A stretch of DNA of 64,000 nucleotides from Balneola sp. (GTDB lineage: Bacteria; Bacteroidota; Rhodothermia; Balneolales; Balneolaceae). The stretch spans positions 62,001-126,000 of the forward strand of contig JAEPPZ010000011.1 in the NCBI GenBank assembly GCA_017640785.1, written 5' to 3'. The notes under the pieces are model-generated. The model saw only the letters and a program-made list of their open reading frames with translations, was not told the origin of the DNA and did no database searches. The position numbers were made by a program, and so were the translations under genes. Positions 36,646-45,887 of this stretch are shown piece by piece (position 1 is the stretch's first letter; every line of letters starts with the position of its first letter).

Positions 36646-39600
36646 ATGAATAAGAGCAATATGAGATTATTGGGTACGGCTATTTTTGCATTTCTGATAG
36701 CGATCCCGGCACAGTTAATAGGACAGGATAAAAGCAAAGAAAAAGAAAAGTGGGATGTAACCGAGCCAAGAGGTGAAACCAGAGAAATTTCATTCTCAAC
36801 AGATGAAGGTACCTGGATGACGCTGGATATTTCCCCGGATAATAAATGGCTTTATTTTGATCTGATGGGGCATATTTACAGAATCTCCGCAGATGGCGGA
36901 AAAGCTGAAAACCTGACGGACAGTTCCGGAATTGCTCTTAATTTCCATCCTGCCATCTCACCTGATGGCTCACAAATTGCTTTTATTTCAGATCGATCGG
37001 GTCAAAGTAATCTTTGGATCATGGATGCTGACGGATCTAATCCTAAACAGGTTTTTAAAGAGGGAATGGTTCGGGCAGTAACACCGGAGTGGACAAATGA
37101 CGGTGAATATATCTTAGTGAGAAGACAAAGTCTTTCAGGCGGTGGAAGCGGAATATGGATGTATCATAAAGATGGCGGTCAGGGAATTGAAGTAGCAAAT
37201 GGAAGCTGGCCTTCCGTATCTGATGTGGATTCTTATCTGTATTACTATGAAGCAGTTGGTCCACGACAAGGAGTTGGTATGAACGACGCTCTGAAGGGAT
37301 ATAACCAACTTCGCAGAAAAGATCTTAAAACCGGAGATGTGATCGAAATCACAAACGGTGTCGCCGGACAACAGATCAGAAGCTCTAGTGGTGGTGGTTA
37401 TGCCGGAGAAGTTTCACCGGATGGCAGATATTTAGCTTTTGCTCGTCAAATACCGAGTGGTACCATAAATTACAGAGGACATGAATTTGGTCCGAGAACA
37501 GCGCTTTGGTTGCGGGATCTCCATACCGGTTCGGAGCGAATTATAATGGATCCTATCGACATAGATATGACGGAAACCATTAAAGTTCTTCGCGTTCTTC
37601 CGGGATATAGCTGGACGAGCGACAGCAAGCATATCTTTATCTCTCAGGGTGGAAAGATCAGAAAGCTTGATGTTAAGTCAGGACAGGTAGAAACAATACC
37701 GTTTGAGGCTGACATTCATCGTACTATTTCAGAACAAGCCTATCACAAGTTTGAAGTTCCTTTCGATGAGTTTAAAGCAAGATTTTTAAGATGGTATGCA
37801 CTTTCGCCCGATGGTAAAAAGGCGGCATTTCAGGCTATAGGTAGAATTTGGGTGATGGAAGTTCCAAATGGTACTCCTAAACGTTTAACCAAAGATTTTG
37901 AGTCGTTCGAATTTGCACCAAGTTGGTCGCCGGATAGTAAATTTATCGCATTTTCAAGTTGGCATGATACTGATGGAGGCGAATTATGGAAAGCTGAAGT
38001 CAGGAATTCAAGATTAACAAAACTAACTAAAGAGCCCGGCGAATATCTTCATCCTAACTGGAGCGAAGATGGCTCAAAAATAGTAGCTATAAAAGGATCA
38101 GGTACTACAAACCGGGGAAGAACCTGGGCTTGGAATCCGTGGTATGATGTAGTTGAAGTAAATTCGAAAGGAAGTGATGCGAGGCAAATTATCAGAATTG
38201 AAACAGGTGGCGGATCGCGTTCTCAACTGGCCCGACCTTTTTACGGTCCCGAAAACAGGATCTTTTTTCAGGAGCCGGAAGATGGAAATTATGCCCTTAA
38301 ATCTGTCCGAAAAGATGGATCAGATGAAATAGTTCATGTGTCTATTGAAGATGGAGATGAAATTATGCTTTCTCCTGACGGCAATCACGTAGCAATCACC
38401 GAAGGGATGAATGTTTACTTAATGCCGCTGCCATACTTGAGAACTAATAATGAAAGCATCAACATCAACAAAAAGAATGGAAAATTTCCGGTGAAGCAAT
38501 TATCGAAAACCGGAGGATTTTTTCCAACTTGGATCAGCGAAAATGAAGTGACCTTTGGAAGTGCTGATAGGATGTATAAGTATGATCTGGTTTCAGAAAA
38601 AACAGATAGTATTTCGATCAATCTAACGGTGAAAAAAGAAAAAGCTTCAGGCTCGATCGCCATGACAAATGCAAGGATCATCACTGTAAATGAAAATGAT
38701 GATGTGATTGAATCGGGAAGTATAGTTGCTGTAGATGGGAGAATAACCTGTGTAGGAGATTGCGATACTTCAGGAGTGGATGAAGTTATAGATGCCTCCG
38801 GAAAAACCATTATGCCCGGTCTTATTGATATGCACGCGCATCATTATCGTGAGTATCGCGGGATTATGCCAAAGAAAAACTTTGAAACAGCTATTTATCT
38901 GGCGTTTGGAGTAACCACTAATTTAGACAATTCCATGTGGTCTCATAATGTATTTCCAACCGCAGAATTAATCGATGCAGGGGAAATTTTAGGTCCCAGA
39001 ACTTTCAGCACAGGAGATCCCTTATATCGAGGTGACGGAACGAATCAAAATGAATTATCCAGTTATGAAGTAGCGGAGGAAAATATCGAAAGATTGAAAT
39101 CCTTTGGGGCGGTTTCTTTAAAGCAGTATCTGCAGCCACGTCGAGATCAACGACAATGGGTTACAGATATAGCCCGAAGAGAAGGTTTAATGGTTACTAC
39201 AGAAGGAAGTGATCTTATGTATAATCTAGGTCTTACACTGGACGGACACACTGCTTTTGAACACCCAATGAGCTATGGTATTATTTATAAAGATGCATCT
39301 ATGTTTTTCGGGAAGGCGAAAATGGTGTATTCACCAACATTTATGGTAGGTGGAATGGGGCCTTGGAATGAGGAATACTATTATCAAAGAGAAGATGTTT
39401 GGAAGAATGAGAAGATGCAGCGTTTTCTTCCCTGGAGACAACTACTTCCACACACAAGAAGACGCATGCTACGCCCTGAATCTGATTACGGATTTCCGCT
39501 AATTGCAGAATCACTGAAAGATGTAATTGAAGCAGGTGGTTATGGAGCTATTGGATCTCATGGTCAAATCCATGGTATTTCCAGTCATTGGGAACTTTGG

Positions 39601-39924
39601 ATGACCGCGGCAGGGATGAGTAATCTCCAAGCTATTCGGGTCGCGACTTATCATGGAGCGTATTTTTTAGGTATGCAGGATGACTTGGGTTCATTGGAAG
39701 AAGGGAAAATTGCTGACCTGTTGGTGATCAATTCCAATCCTTTAGATGATATCGAGAACACTCTTGATATGATGTATGTGATGAAAGATGGAAAACTATA
39801 TGAAGCAGCGACTCTTAACGAAGTATGGCCCGAAAAGAAAAAGTATGGCCCATATTATTGGGTTGATGAAGATGCTTTAAAATCAGACTCTATTCCTATG
39901 GACTATTGGGATAGAAATAAATAG
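36646..39924 (+). CDS. secreted PD40 propeller-amidohydrolase
   Basis: 1,092 residues. Signal peptide ending near LIGQ. Residues about 45-650 carry PD40/TolB-type repeats (ISPDGSQIAFISDRSGQSNLW, LSPDGKKAAFQAIGRIWVME, WSPDSKFIAFSSW). Residues about 670-1060 are an amidohydrolase: entry strand DASGKTIMPGLIDMHAHHY (metal-binding H-x-H), later His residues in DGHTAFEHPM and GSHGQIHG, and the closing EEGKIADLLVINSNPL. The family acts on imidazolone-, peptide- or amide-like bonds in the periplasm; the substrate cannot be told. It is alone between gaps. Confidence 0.9.
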   Translation: MNKSNMRLLGTAIFAFLIAIPAQLIGQDKSKEKEKWDVTEPRGETREISFSTDEGTWMTLDISPDNKWLYFDLMGHIYRISADGGKAENLTDSSGIALNFHPAISPDGSQIAFISDRSGQSNLWIMDADGSNPKQVFKEGMVRAVTPEWTNDGEYILVRRQSLSGGGSGIWMYHKDGGQGIEVANGSWPSVSDVDSYLYYYEAVGPRQGVGMNDALKGYNQLRRKDLKTGDVIEITNGVAGQQIRSSSGGGYAGEVSPDGRYLAFARQIPSGTINYRGHEFGPRTALWLRDLHTGSERIIMDPIDIDMTETIKVLRVLPGYSWTSDSKHIFISQGGKIRKLDVKSGQVETIPFEADIHRTISEQAYHKFEVPFDEFKARFLRWYALSPDGKKAAFQAIGRIWVMEVPNGTPKRLTKDFESFEFAPSWSPDSKFIAFSSWHDTDGGELWKAEVRNSRLTKLTKEPGEYLHPNWSEDGSKIVAIKGSGTTNRGRTWAWNPWYDVVEVNSKGSDARQIIRIETGGGSRSQLARPFYGPENRIFFQEPEDGNYALKSVRKDGSDEIVHVSIEDGDEIMLSPDGNHVAITEGMNVYLMPLPYLRTNNESININKKNGKFPVKQLSKTGGFFPTWISENEVTFGSADRMYKYDLVSEKTDSISINLTVKKEKASGSIAMTNARIITVNENDDVIESGSIVAVDGRITCVGDCDTSGVDEVIDASGKTIMPGLIDMHAHHYREYRGIMPKKNFETAIYLAFGVTTNLDNSMWSHNVFPTAELIDAGEILGPRTFSTGDPLYRGDGTNQNELSSYEVAEENIERLKSFGAVSLKQYLQPRRDQRQWVTDIARREGLMVTTEGSDLMYNLGLTLDGHTAFEHPMSYGIIYKDASMFFGKAKMVYSPTFMVGGMGPWNEEYYYQREDVWKNEKMQRFLPWRQLLPHTRRRMLRPESDYGFPLIAESLKDVIEAGGYGAIGSHGQIHGISSHWELWMTAAGMSNLQAIRVATYHGAYFLGMQDDLGSLEEGKIADLLVINSNPLDDIENTLDMMYVMKDGKLYEAATLNEVWPEKKKYGPYYWVDEDALKSDSIPMDYWDRNK

Positions 39925-39931
39925 AAGAATT

Positions 39932-39960
39932 AAGGAGCCTGTTAAAGGCTCCTATTTTCT
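39932..39960 (+). terminator. terminator of the amidohydrolase gene
   Basis: AGGAGCCT pairs with AGGCTCCT around a 5-nt loop, followed by ATTTTCT. It starts about 8 bp after the stop. Confidence 0.75.
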
Positions 39961-39988
39961 ATAGGACAAAAGTGAAACAAGGATTTAG

Positions 39989-40291
39989 CTACAAAAAGTT
40001 TTTTATATCTCTGCTTACATGAAGAATACGAATTATCCTGATTCTATCTTCCAATACACGATAGAATATGACATGTGATTCCTGAACAATACTTATCAAT
40101 CCGAATTTAATTTCATCACGTTTTCTACCTAGCTCTGGGGATTTAACTAAATCGGTAAAAATAGTATCAAGTTCCGTGATGTACTTTAGAGCTTGATCAA
40201 AGCCGAATTCTTGATCTATATAATCGAATATTTTTTCAATATCAGAATCTGCTGCTAAAGAAAGCTCGTAAGATTTAATCTTAGAATTCAC
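39989..40291 (-). CDS. ParE/RelE-family toxin
   Basis: 100 residues with the RelE/ParE plan: LAADSDIEKIFDYIDQEFG helix, ALKYITELDTIFTDLV, SPELGRKRDEIKFGLISIVQESHVIFYRV and IRIIRILHVSRDI at the end. ParE toxins poison DNA gyrase and RelE toxins cut ribosome-bound mRNA; the ParD-like partner favours ParE. The start overlaps the antitoxin stop by 4 bases. Confidence 0.9.
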   Translation of the reverse strand: MNSKIKSYELSLAADSDIEKIFDYIDQEFGFDQALKYITELDTIFTDLVKSPELGRKRDEIKFGLISIVQESHVIFYRVLEDRIRIIRILHVSRDIKNFL

Positions 40292-40524
40292 TCAGTAGCT
40301 TCCTGAAGCTTTTTAGATTGTAGAATATCCTGAACTGTTCTGGTACTCGCCGGACCTTCCCAGCCTTGCTCAATTGCTAACTTAAGATCGTCCAAAACTT
40401 TATAGCGATAGAATTGATGCAATCTTAAAGCGTCTCGAACTACTTCACTGGCATTCTGAAAATCACCTGAATCTATTTGATCGGCAATATATTTCTCTTG
40501 TTTGTTGGTAAAACTGACATTCAT
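40288..40524 (-). CDS. ParD-like (CC2985 type) antitoxin
   Basis: 78 residues. The N-terminal ribbon-helix-helix (MNVSFTNKQEKYIADQIDSG, then SEVVRDALRLHQ) binds operator DNA, and the C-terminal acidic part would wrap the toxin. It precedes the toxin and overlaps it, as expected for an autoregulated pair. Confidence 0.9.
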   Translation of the reverse strand: MNVSFTNKQEKYIADQIDSGDFQNASEVVRDALRLHQFYRYKVLDDLKLAIEQGWEGPASTRTVQDILQSKKLQEATE

Positions 40525-40544
40525 AAAATCATTTTTCTATAAAT

Positions 40545-40832
40545 TCACTTCCCGCAAAAGAAATGATGGTGGTGATGACCAAATACTGCATGACTTACAT
40601 ACGGCTCAGCATAAGCGGTAGCAGTTGCCAGTAGCAAAACAATGATCAATGCACTTTTTTTGTACTTAGGATTTTCAGAGTTTTTGAGTTTCCAGGCTAC
40701 AAAACCAAGAATGGCTGTTAAAAGTATTTTAAAAAGTCTGGCTTCCCAACCTATGTAAGGACTAAATCCACCGATGATCCAAAAGAACAGCAGAACTGAT
40801 CCGGTGAAAAAGAAGGCTTTTGAATTTTTCAT
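40545..40832 (-). CDS. small membrane protein with C-terminal His cluster
   Basis: 95 residues with three hydrophobic segments (about 7-27, 34-46, 61-75). The tail reads AVFGHHHHHFFCGK, five His then Cys, which could bind a metal. I recognise no family. It lies 20 bp upstream of the ParD start on the same strand, but that linkage may be chance. Confidence 0.5.
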   Translation of the reverse strand: MKNSKAFFFTGSVLLFFWIIGGFSPYIGWEARLFKILLTAILGFVAWKLKNSENPKYKKSALIIVLLLATATAYAEPYVSHAVFGHHHHHFFCGK

Positions 40833-41199
40833 GATCTCCCCATTTAACTAACAGTGACTGTAATAACACGGATAGTTTTCGTATTGGTTTCATCTGCGAG
40901 GAACGAATGTGACGAAGCAGTGTCCTAATAATTGCCGGTTTAAATTGTAATATTTTGACCCCATCTGTCTTCCCCTTGAATAAGGGGAAGGACTCGTTGA
41001 TCAAGAACTTGAGTATGTTTAGAAATTCCCCTCCTTTTGAAAGGAGTGAGTTGATCAAGGAGTTTACTTCGCTATCACTCGTAAATGAGGTTTTTTAAAA
41101 AGGTCAGGATAAATTTCCAAATGGAAGTAAAAATTCGAAATGCTCTAATGAGAATTCAATTCAATTTGGTATCATCAACTGCACAAAAAAATACTTGTT
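40833..41199. other. 367-bp gap with DUF559-type hairpins
   Basis: Holds TTCCCCTT-GAAT-AAGGGGAA (40970-40989) and CTCCTTTTGAAAGGAG (41031-41046), each followed by a GTTGATCAAG word. These resemble the arms of the DUF559 loci but no gene is between them. No credible coding frame was seen. Confidence 0.5.
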
Positions 41200-42816
41200 A
41201 TGAAAAAGCTTTTACTGATCACTTTCTTATCGATTTTATCAACTTCTGTGTATGCACAATGGCCGGCTGAATTGATAACCACTCCTGAGAAAACCAATTA
41301 TCAGGAAACGTCTACCTATGCAGATGTAATGAACTTCATCAAAGCACTTCAACCTAAAACAGATCTGATGCATCTGGAATACATGGGGAAGAGTTTAGAA
41401 GGAAAGGATATTCCTGTAGTTGTGATGGCAGATCCAAAAGTGATTTCTCCTGAAGAAGCAGAGCAATCCGGAAAGCCGGTGATGTATATTCAGGGAAATA
41501 TCCATTCGGGAGAAGTAGAAGGAAAAGAAATTCTTCAGATCCTGATGAGGGAAATTCTTCTTGGTGATAAAAAGTACCTCTTGGAGAATCAGGTCATCGT
41601 TTTTGCCCCGATCTACAACACAGATTCTAACGATAAAATGGATGTGCAAGTTCGGCGGTCACAGGAAGGAAGCCCACAGAAAACAGGAATTCGGGCAAAC
41701 AGTCAGGGTTGGGATCTGAACAGAGACGGAATGAAAATGGAAGCACTGGAAACCAACGCGATGATCCAAAATGTCATTTTGAAATGGGATCCTGAAATAT
41801 TCGTTGACCTGCATACTACAAATGGAACATGGCATGGTTATTCGTTGACCTGGGCTCCGAGCTATCACTCTGCGGGTGAAAAAGCTCCTTATGATCTTAC
41901 CTGGAACGAAATGCTACCTCAGGTTACGCAAAAAGTTAAAGAAGAGTACGACGTGTATTTGGGACCTTACGGCGGTTACAGCTTACGACAAGGATGGCCT
42001 CCTAAAGCATTGTACACCTACAATCATCATCCAAGATATTTGGTCAACCAAATGGGATTACGAAATAAGATCGGGATTTTAAGTGAAGCATTTGCTCACG
42101 AGAGATTGTACCAAAGAATGAACTCAACCAAAGCTTTCGTGACGGAAATTCTGGAGTATACCAATGAGAATGGAAAACGAATCGCTCAAATTAACGACAA
42201 TGCAACTCAATCTGCTATTCAAAATGTATTGGATAATTCAGGAAAGAAAAAGAAGGGCGTTCGGTTCCAAATGGTTCCTCTTGAAGACACTTTTACGCTC
42301 CGAACTTACAACTACATTTCTTATGTAACAGCAGAAGGCGATACAAGCTACATCAGGTCCGGTGAGATCATAGAAGTTCCTGATGTGCAGAATTACAGCA
42401 AGTTTGAAGCAACAGTTGAAAGTACGATTCCAAGGGGGTATATCATCCCAAAAGAAATGAAAGCAATTGCAGATCATTTAAAAAAGCAGGGAGTGCTTGT
42501 CTCAGAGATCAAAAATCGAAAAGAATACGAAGGGGAAGTTTTTGAGATCACAAAATTCGAGAAGTCGCAGCGACAGTTTGAAGGTCACAATATGGCAATG
42601 GTAGAAGGTGAATTTAAAGAATCTACTAAGACGGCAAACGAAGGAGATTTTTTAGTGGATATGGCTCAGCCGCTCACCAATCTGATCTTTTATATGTTGG
42701 AGCCTCAATCAGATGATGGACTGGTTACCTGGAATTTCTTTGATGAGTATTTCGAGAAGAATGAAGTAAATGAAAAGAATGTGATCTATCCGGTGTTCAA
42801 ATATTATGAGGACTAG
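41200..42816 (+). CDS. M14 family secreted zinc carboxypeptidase
   Basis: 538 residues. Signal peptide 1-20 (ends VYAQ). The zinc site is seen as H102-S-G-E105 in QGNIHSGEVEGKE and H205 in DLHTTNG. WDLNRDGMKME supplies the Asn-Arg substrate-binding motif. The M14 domain covers about 25-330; the rest is a beta-rich C-terminal region. It likely trims peptides in the periplasm or outside. Degenerate heptamers start exactly at its TAG stop. Confidence 0.9.
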   Translation: MKKLLLITFLSILSTSVYAQWPAELITTPEKTNYQETSTYADVMNFIKALQPKTDLMHLEYMGKSLEGKDIPVVVMADPKVISPEEAEQSGKPVMYIQGNIHSGEVEGKEILQILMREILLGDKKYLLENQVIVFAPIYNTDSNDKMDVQVRRSQEGSPQKTGIRANSQGWDLNRDGMKMEALETNAMIQNVILKWDPEIFVDLHTTNGTWHGYSLTWAPSYHSAGEKAPYDLTWNEMLPQVTQKVKEEYDVYLGPYGGYSLRQGWPPKALYTYNHHPRYLVNQMGLRNKIGILSEAFAHERLYQRMNSTKAFVTEILEYTNENGKRIAQINDNATQSAIQNVLDNSGKKKKGVRFQMVPLEDTFTLRTYNYISYVTAEGDTSYIRSGEIIEVPDVQNYSKFEATVESTIPRGYIIPKEMKAIADHLKKQGVLVSEIKNRKEYEGEVFEITKFEKSQRQFEGHNMAMVEGEFKESTKTANEGDFLVDMAQPLTNLIFYMLEPQSDDGLVTWNFFDEYFEKNEVNEKNVIYPVFKYYED

Positions 42817-42886
42817 ATTTTAGTAGCTAGATATTAGATGTTAGAAAAGATTTACTCAATTCTAACATCTAAATACTAAAATCTAA
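42814..42886. repeat. inverted pair of 7-nt-period arrays between convergent genes
   Basis: Plus-strand units TAGATTT, TAGTAGC, TAGATAT, TAGATGT, TAGAAAA (42814-42848) begin with the stop codon itself. At 42852-42886 the minus strand reads five similar units after the stop of the convergent VOC gene. The two arrays pair into a long imperfect stem, perhaps serving as a two-way terminator. Confidence 0.7.
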
Positions 42887-42887
42887 C

Positions 42888-43316
42888 TCAGCTACTCCTA
42901 TTCACATCATCTTCGTTCAGCATTTCTTCATAGGGTCCGTCGAAGGGCTCCCATAGTTCGATCTTGTAACCGTTGGGATCCATGATCCAGCCGAATTTTC
43001 CATAATCTTCAACCTGCATTTCTCCCACTATTTCTACTCCTTCTTCTTTTAGAACTTTGAGCAGAGCTTCCAGATCTTCCACCCGATAGTTGATCATAGC
43101 ATCTTTCTTACTCGGGTTTGTGTAGGTCGTGTCATTCTTGAAAATACTCCATGCTGTATAGCCCATTTTCTCCTTGTCTTCAGCGTGTCGCCAAATGAAC
43201 GTTCCACCCCACTGTCCGGATTTAATTCCCAGATGCTTATCATACCATTCATTCGTTGCTTTCGGATCTTGTGCTTTCAAGAAAACCCCGCCAATGCCTG
43301 TCACTCTTTTTTTCAT
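42888..43316 (-). CDS. VOC-family (glyoxalase/dioxygenase fold) protein
   Basis: 142 residues, one VOC repeat pair: VTGIGGVFLKAQDPKATNEWYDKHLG, then MINYRVEDLEALLKVLKEEG and the closing IMDPNGYKIELWEPF (metal-ligand Glu). Substrate unknown. Two VOC genes and a DUF1801 gene are stacked on this strand, a common cluster in Bacteroidota with poorly defined roles. Confidence 0.88.
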   Translation of the reverse strand: MKKRVTGIGGVFLKAQDPKATNEWYDKHLGIKSGQWGGTFIWRHAEDKEKMGYTAWSIFKNDTTYTNPSKKDAMINYRVEDLEALLKVLKEEGVEIVGEMQVEDYGKFGWIMDPNGYKIELWEPFDGPYEEMLNEDDVNRSS

Positions 43317-43341
43317 ATTAATCTAAATTAAATATTCATTT

Positions 43342-43380
43342 TTGGATGTTGGATGTTGGATGTTGGATGTTGGATGTTGG
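43342..43380. repeat. exact tandem heptamer TTGGATG, 5.5 copies
   Basis: Perfect copies that end on the base next to the minus-strand stop codon of the VOC gene at 43381. On the coding strand the unit is a cyclic form of CCAACAT. Confidence 0.9.
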
Positions 43381-43749
43381 TTAGTCATTATGCTGATCAA
43401 ACAAGATCTGATTCCCATCCGGATCTTCAATACAAAAATGACACGGTCCTTTTTCTTCTTGTAGTGATTCCGATTCCATCAGGAATTTGACGTTATCATC
43501 TTTTTTGAGCTTCTTGTACTCCGATCGTGCATCTGTTGGATTAAAAGTGATGATATTCTCCTCAAACATTCCCTGAAACAGGCCGATCTTAGAATGCCCA
43601 TTTTCCATGATGATCCAATTATGCTCAATCGGTCCGGTTCCTTCAACGGTAGTAAATCCGAGCTTTTCGTAAAACGCTTTTGAGGCACGAATATCTTTCA
43701 CTGCTAGCGAAAGAGAATGATTATTTGGGTTAACTGATTCTGTACTCAT
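43381..43749 (-). CDS. VOC-family protein
   Basis: 122 residues from the ATG at 43749 (MSTESVNPNNHSLSLAVKDI); a longer frame to 43788 overlaps the DUF1801 gene and is unlikely. Glyoxalase-like features: ASKAFYEKLGF near the start, WIIMENGHSKIGLF, and ending FCIEDPDGNQILFDQ. A single VOC module that would act as a dimer. Substrate unknown. Confidence 0.85.
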   Translation of the reverse strand: MSTESVNPNNHSLSLAVKDIRASKAFYEKLGFTTVEGTGPIEHNWIIMENGHSKIGLFQGMFEENIITFNPTDARSEYKKLKKDDNVKFLMESESLQEEKGPCHFCIEDPDGNQILFDQHND

Positions 43750-43765
43750 AATATATCTATATAGG

Positions 43766-44221
43766 TTATTTTTTGATTGCAGATTCATACTTATCGATCC
43801 AGTCCTGAACCGACATCTTTTGCACTAATTCTGCAATTAATTCATAAGGAATTTGATCTGGTTTTTTGAAACGGATACAGCTCTTTCCCATATCAAGTTT
43901 CGTTTTTACATGATTGGGATATTCTGAAGTAAACCAATTCAACAGTTTTTCATCAGAATAAATACCCATATGATATAGCCCGATAAAGTTCTTTTGCGAA
44001 GCAATACTTAAAAATGGAAGTGGCAATTCAGGAGAACAATGATAACCGTCCGGATAAATGGAAAGAGGAACTACATAGCCGATCATTCCATAGCTCATGG
44101 TTTCCTCAAAGCCTTCGGGAAGATTATCATTTATGGTTTTACGGAGTTTTTTCATCGCCGAAACCCGTTCTTCGGGAAGTTCTGAGATGTATTCGTCAGG
44201 GGAAGTTGCTTTGCTTTGCAT
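43766..44221 (-). CDS. DUF1801 domain protein
   Basis: 151 residues: SPDEYISELPEERVSAMKKLRKTIND, then FEETMSYGMIGYVVPLSIYP, FIGLYHMGIYSD and LDMGKSCIRFKKPDQIPYELI, the usual DUF1801 (YdhG-like) sequence with the fold related to frataxin-like proteins. Function is unknown. It is 16 bp before the second VOC gene on the same strand and likely co-transcribed. Confidence 0.85.
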   Translation of the reverse strand: MQSKATSPDEYISELPEERVSAMKKLRKTINDNLPEGFEETMSYGMIGYVVPLSIYPDGYHCSPELPLPFLSIASQKNFIGLYHMGIYSDEKLLNWFTSEYPNHVKTKLDMGKSCIRFKKPDQIPYELIAELVQKMSVQDWIDKYESAIKK

Positions 44222-44233
44222 GATAAAATACTT

Positions 44234-44785
44234 TTAAGCGGTTGTTTCTTCTTTTTGGGAAGAGAGGAAATTTTGATTTCTAAAAAGTGCCGCACTGATC
44301 AGTGATAGTAGTAATCCAACCGGAAATATTTCAGTAAATGTAAGAGGAAGTCTGTACCAGGGATTATCATATTTTCTTTCCATTTCTTCCATTTGCTCAA
44401 TAGTTGCTTCCAGTTCTTGAGCTGATGCTCCTGACTCTCTGGCACTATTAATAATAGAATCAGTGTATTCACTAATGAACTCATAATCAGTCAGATAAAG
44501 ATTGATTTCCCAAACAATGACATACACGACACCTGCCATCAATGAAATTCCCAGGCCTATCTTTAAAGCGGTACCGAATTTTATAATGCCACCAAGATCT
44601 TCATCTCTGTATTTCTTGGTCGCGACAAAGATCATAGAAAAACCGATAAGCATGATGGAGTAGCCAAGGGCTTCGGAAGAAAAGAAAGCGTTGCCTCCAT
44701 ATTTGGCTACATAGATTCCCAGAGTCATGCTAAGAATGATAACTGCTCCGGTGATGGAACCATAAACAAGGATGATTTTTTTCAT
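44234..44785 (-). CDS. DUF4199 family membrane protein
   Basis: 183 residues with four membrane segments, GFSMIFVATKKYRDEDLGGIIKFGTALKIGLGISL in the middle, and the TEIFPVGLLLSLISAALFRN ending common to DUF4199. The loop after the third helix is acidic. In Bacteroidota this family often sits next to a small LuxR-type regulator, as here at 45.0 kb. Function unknown. Confidence 0.82.
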   Translation of the reverse strand: MKKIILVYGSITGAVIILSMTLGIYVAKYGGNAFFSSEALGYSIMLIGFSMIFVATKKYRDEDLGGIIKFGTALKIGLGISLMAGVVYVIVWEINLYLTDYEFISEYTDSIINSARESGASAQELEATIEQMEEMERKYDNPWYRLPLTFTEIFPVGLLLSLISAALFRNQNFLSSQKEETTA

Positions 44786-44898
44786 AATGTGATTAGTTGG
44801 AGTTAATGTACACCAAAAGAGTAAGCAATTAACAGAAAACGGTAATCACCCGAAAGTATGATTTTGCAAAAATCGTAGGAATGGGTGAGCTATCTATC

Positions 44899-45008
44899 GT
44901 CATCTTGAACTTGTTTCAGGATCTTATGAAGGGGCTTTGATTTATATCTATGCTTAGATAAGTTTTAAAAACCTCACAAAGATTCCGATCCGCCAGCTGG
45001 CGGACGGA
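44899..45008. repeat. two palindromic intergenic repeats
   Basis: CGTCATCTTGAACTTG with TTTCAGGATCTT (from 44899) matches a second copy at 54614. TCCGCCAG-CTGGCGGA (44989-45004) is a perfect palindrome. The rest of the 234-bp gap has no gene. Confidence 0.6.
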
Positions 45009-45019
45009 ATGACCCAAAA

Positions 45020-45448
45020 TCACTCAATAATCTTCAAAGACTTCGCTTTTTCTACCGCTTGGGTTCGGCGTTTTACGTCCAGTTTTTCGTAGAGATGAGA
45101 GAGATGGGTTTTGGTTGTGTTTACAGAGACAAAGAGTTTGTCGGAGATCTGCTTATTAGATAATCCTTGAGCAACCAATTCCAATACTTCCAGTTCCCGC
45201 TCGCTGATCTTTAAATAGCGGATGGCTTTTTCATTTTGCTCAAAAGGTGGAGGTTCTATTTTAGTTTGATTGGTCAGCTTTTTCCCGGCCCACAATCCAA
45301 GTCCTGTAAAGATAATTGCAATCAGAAAAACGAAAACTTCGGTAGAAAGTTCATGTACAAAATACCGATACTCGAAATACTCCAACAAGAAAACAAGTAC
45401 TGCTAATGAAAGACCATATATGAGGATGGTTTTTTTCAAGTCAAACAA
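45020..45448 (-). CDS. membrane-anchored LuxR-type transcriptional regulator
   Basis: 142 residues from a TTG start. Two membrane segments (about 8-23 and 37-54) are followed by a short linker and a GerE/LuxR helix-turn-helix (ISERELEVLELVAQGLSNKQ, then VSVNTTKTHLSHLYEKLDV). There is no receiver domain, so it is not phosphorylation-controlled in the classical way. Linkage to DUF4199 is recurrent in the phylum. The start overlaps the upstream gene's end by 8 bases. Confidence 0.85.
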   Translation of the reverse strand: MFDLKKTILIYGLSLAVLVFLLEYFEYRYFVHELSTEVFVFLIAIIFTGLGLWAGKKLTNQTKIEPPPFEQNEKAIRYLKISERELEVLELVAQGLSNKQISDKLFVSVNTTKTHLSHLYEKLDVKRRTQAVEKAKSLKIIE

Positions 45449-45887
45449 AAAAAGCTTTATAAATAATTATAGAGAGTAGTATCAATAGTTCAAATATTAA
45501 TAAATAGTCAACAGTTTTTTCTCTAATTGCCCTAAGTTTGAACTCTGTAACACCCTTCATTTTAAAGTTATCTCTTTCCTCTTCTGACATATTTCTAAAA
45601 TCTTCAATTTGAAGTTTTCCGAGTTCAAAATAAGTGTCTCTGACACTTTTGAAATTGAATAAGATTAAGATAATAGAAAGTACGCAGTATGATATTACAC
45701 CAAAAGCTACAAATCTTAGAAAATCATTTGTTTCGAGTATTTCTAGAGAAAAAAGAGCGATTATGATACCATTAACAGTAAGCTCAGATGCCCAATATGA
45801 AGTACTGCTACTAAACCTCAAATCATTATAGCGTTCTTGTTGAGCTTGTAGTTTTTCCTTAATGTCAAGATCCATTTCTTCACTCAT
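45441..45887 (-). CDS. hypothetical membrane protein
   Basis: 148 residues. A charged N-terminal helix (DLDIKEKLQAQQERYNDLR) is followed by two hydrophobic segments (about 32-50 and 59-76), a charged loop (FRNMSEEERDNFKMKGV) and a final membrane helix (about 126-147). No family recognised. It overlaps the M29 gene upstream by 4 bases (ATGA) and the LuxR gene downstream by 8, so the three form a compact unit. Confidence 0.6.
   Translation of the reverse strand: MSEEMDLDIKEKLQAQQERYNDLRFSSSTSYWASELTVNGIIIALFSLEILETNDFLRFVAFGVISYCVLSIILILFNFKSVRDTYFELGKLQIEDFRNMSEEERDNFKMKGVTEFKLRAIREKTVDYLLIFELLILLSIIIYKAFFV

Noticed and set aside
43342-43380. CRISPR-like array
   Set aside because: Uninterrupted 7-nt copies without spacers; no cas genes in the window.
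43750-43788. Longer start of the VOC gene
   Set aside because: It would overlap the upstream DUF1801 gene and adds residues not seen in VOC proteins.
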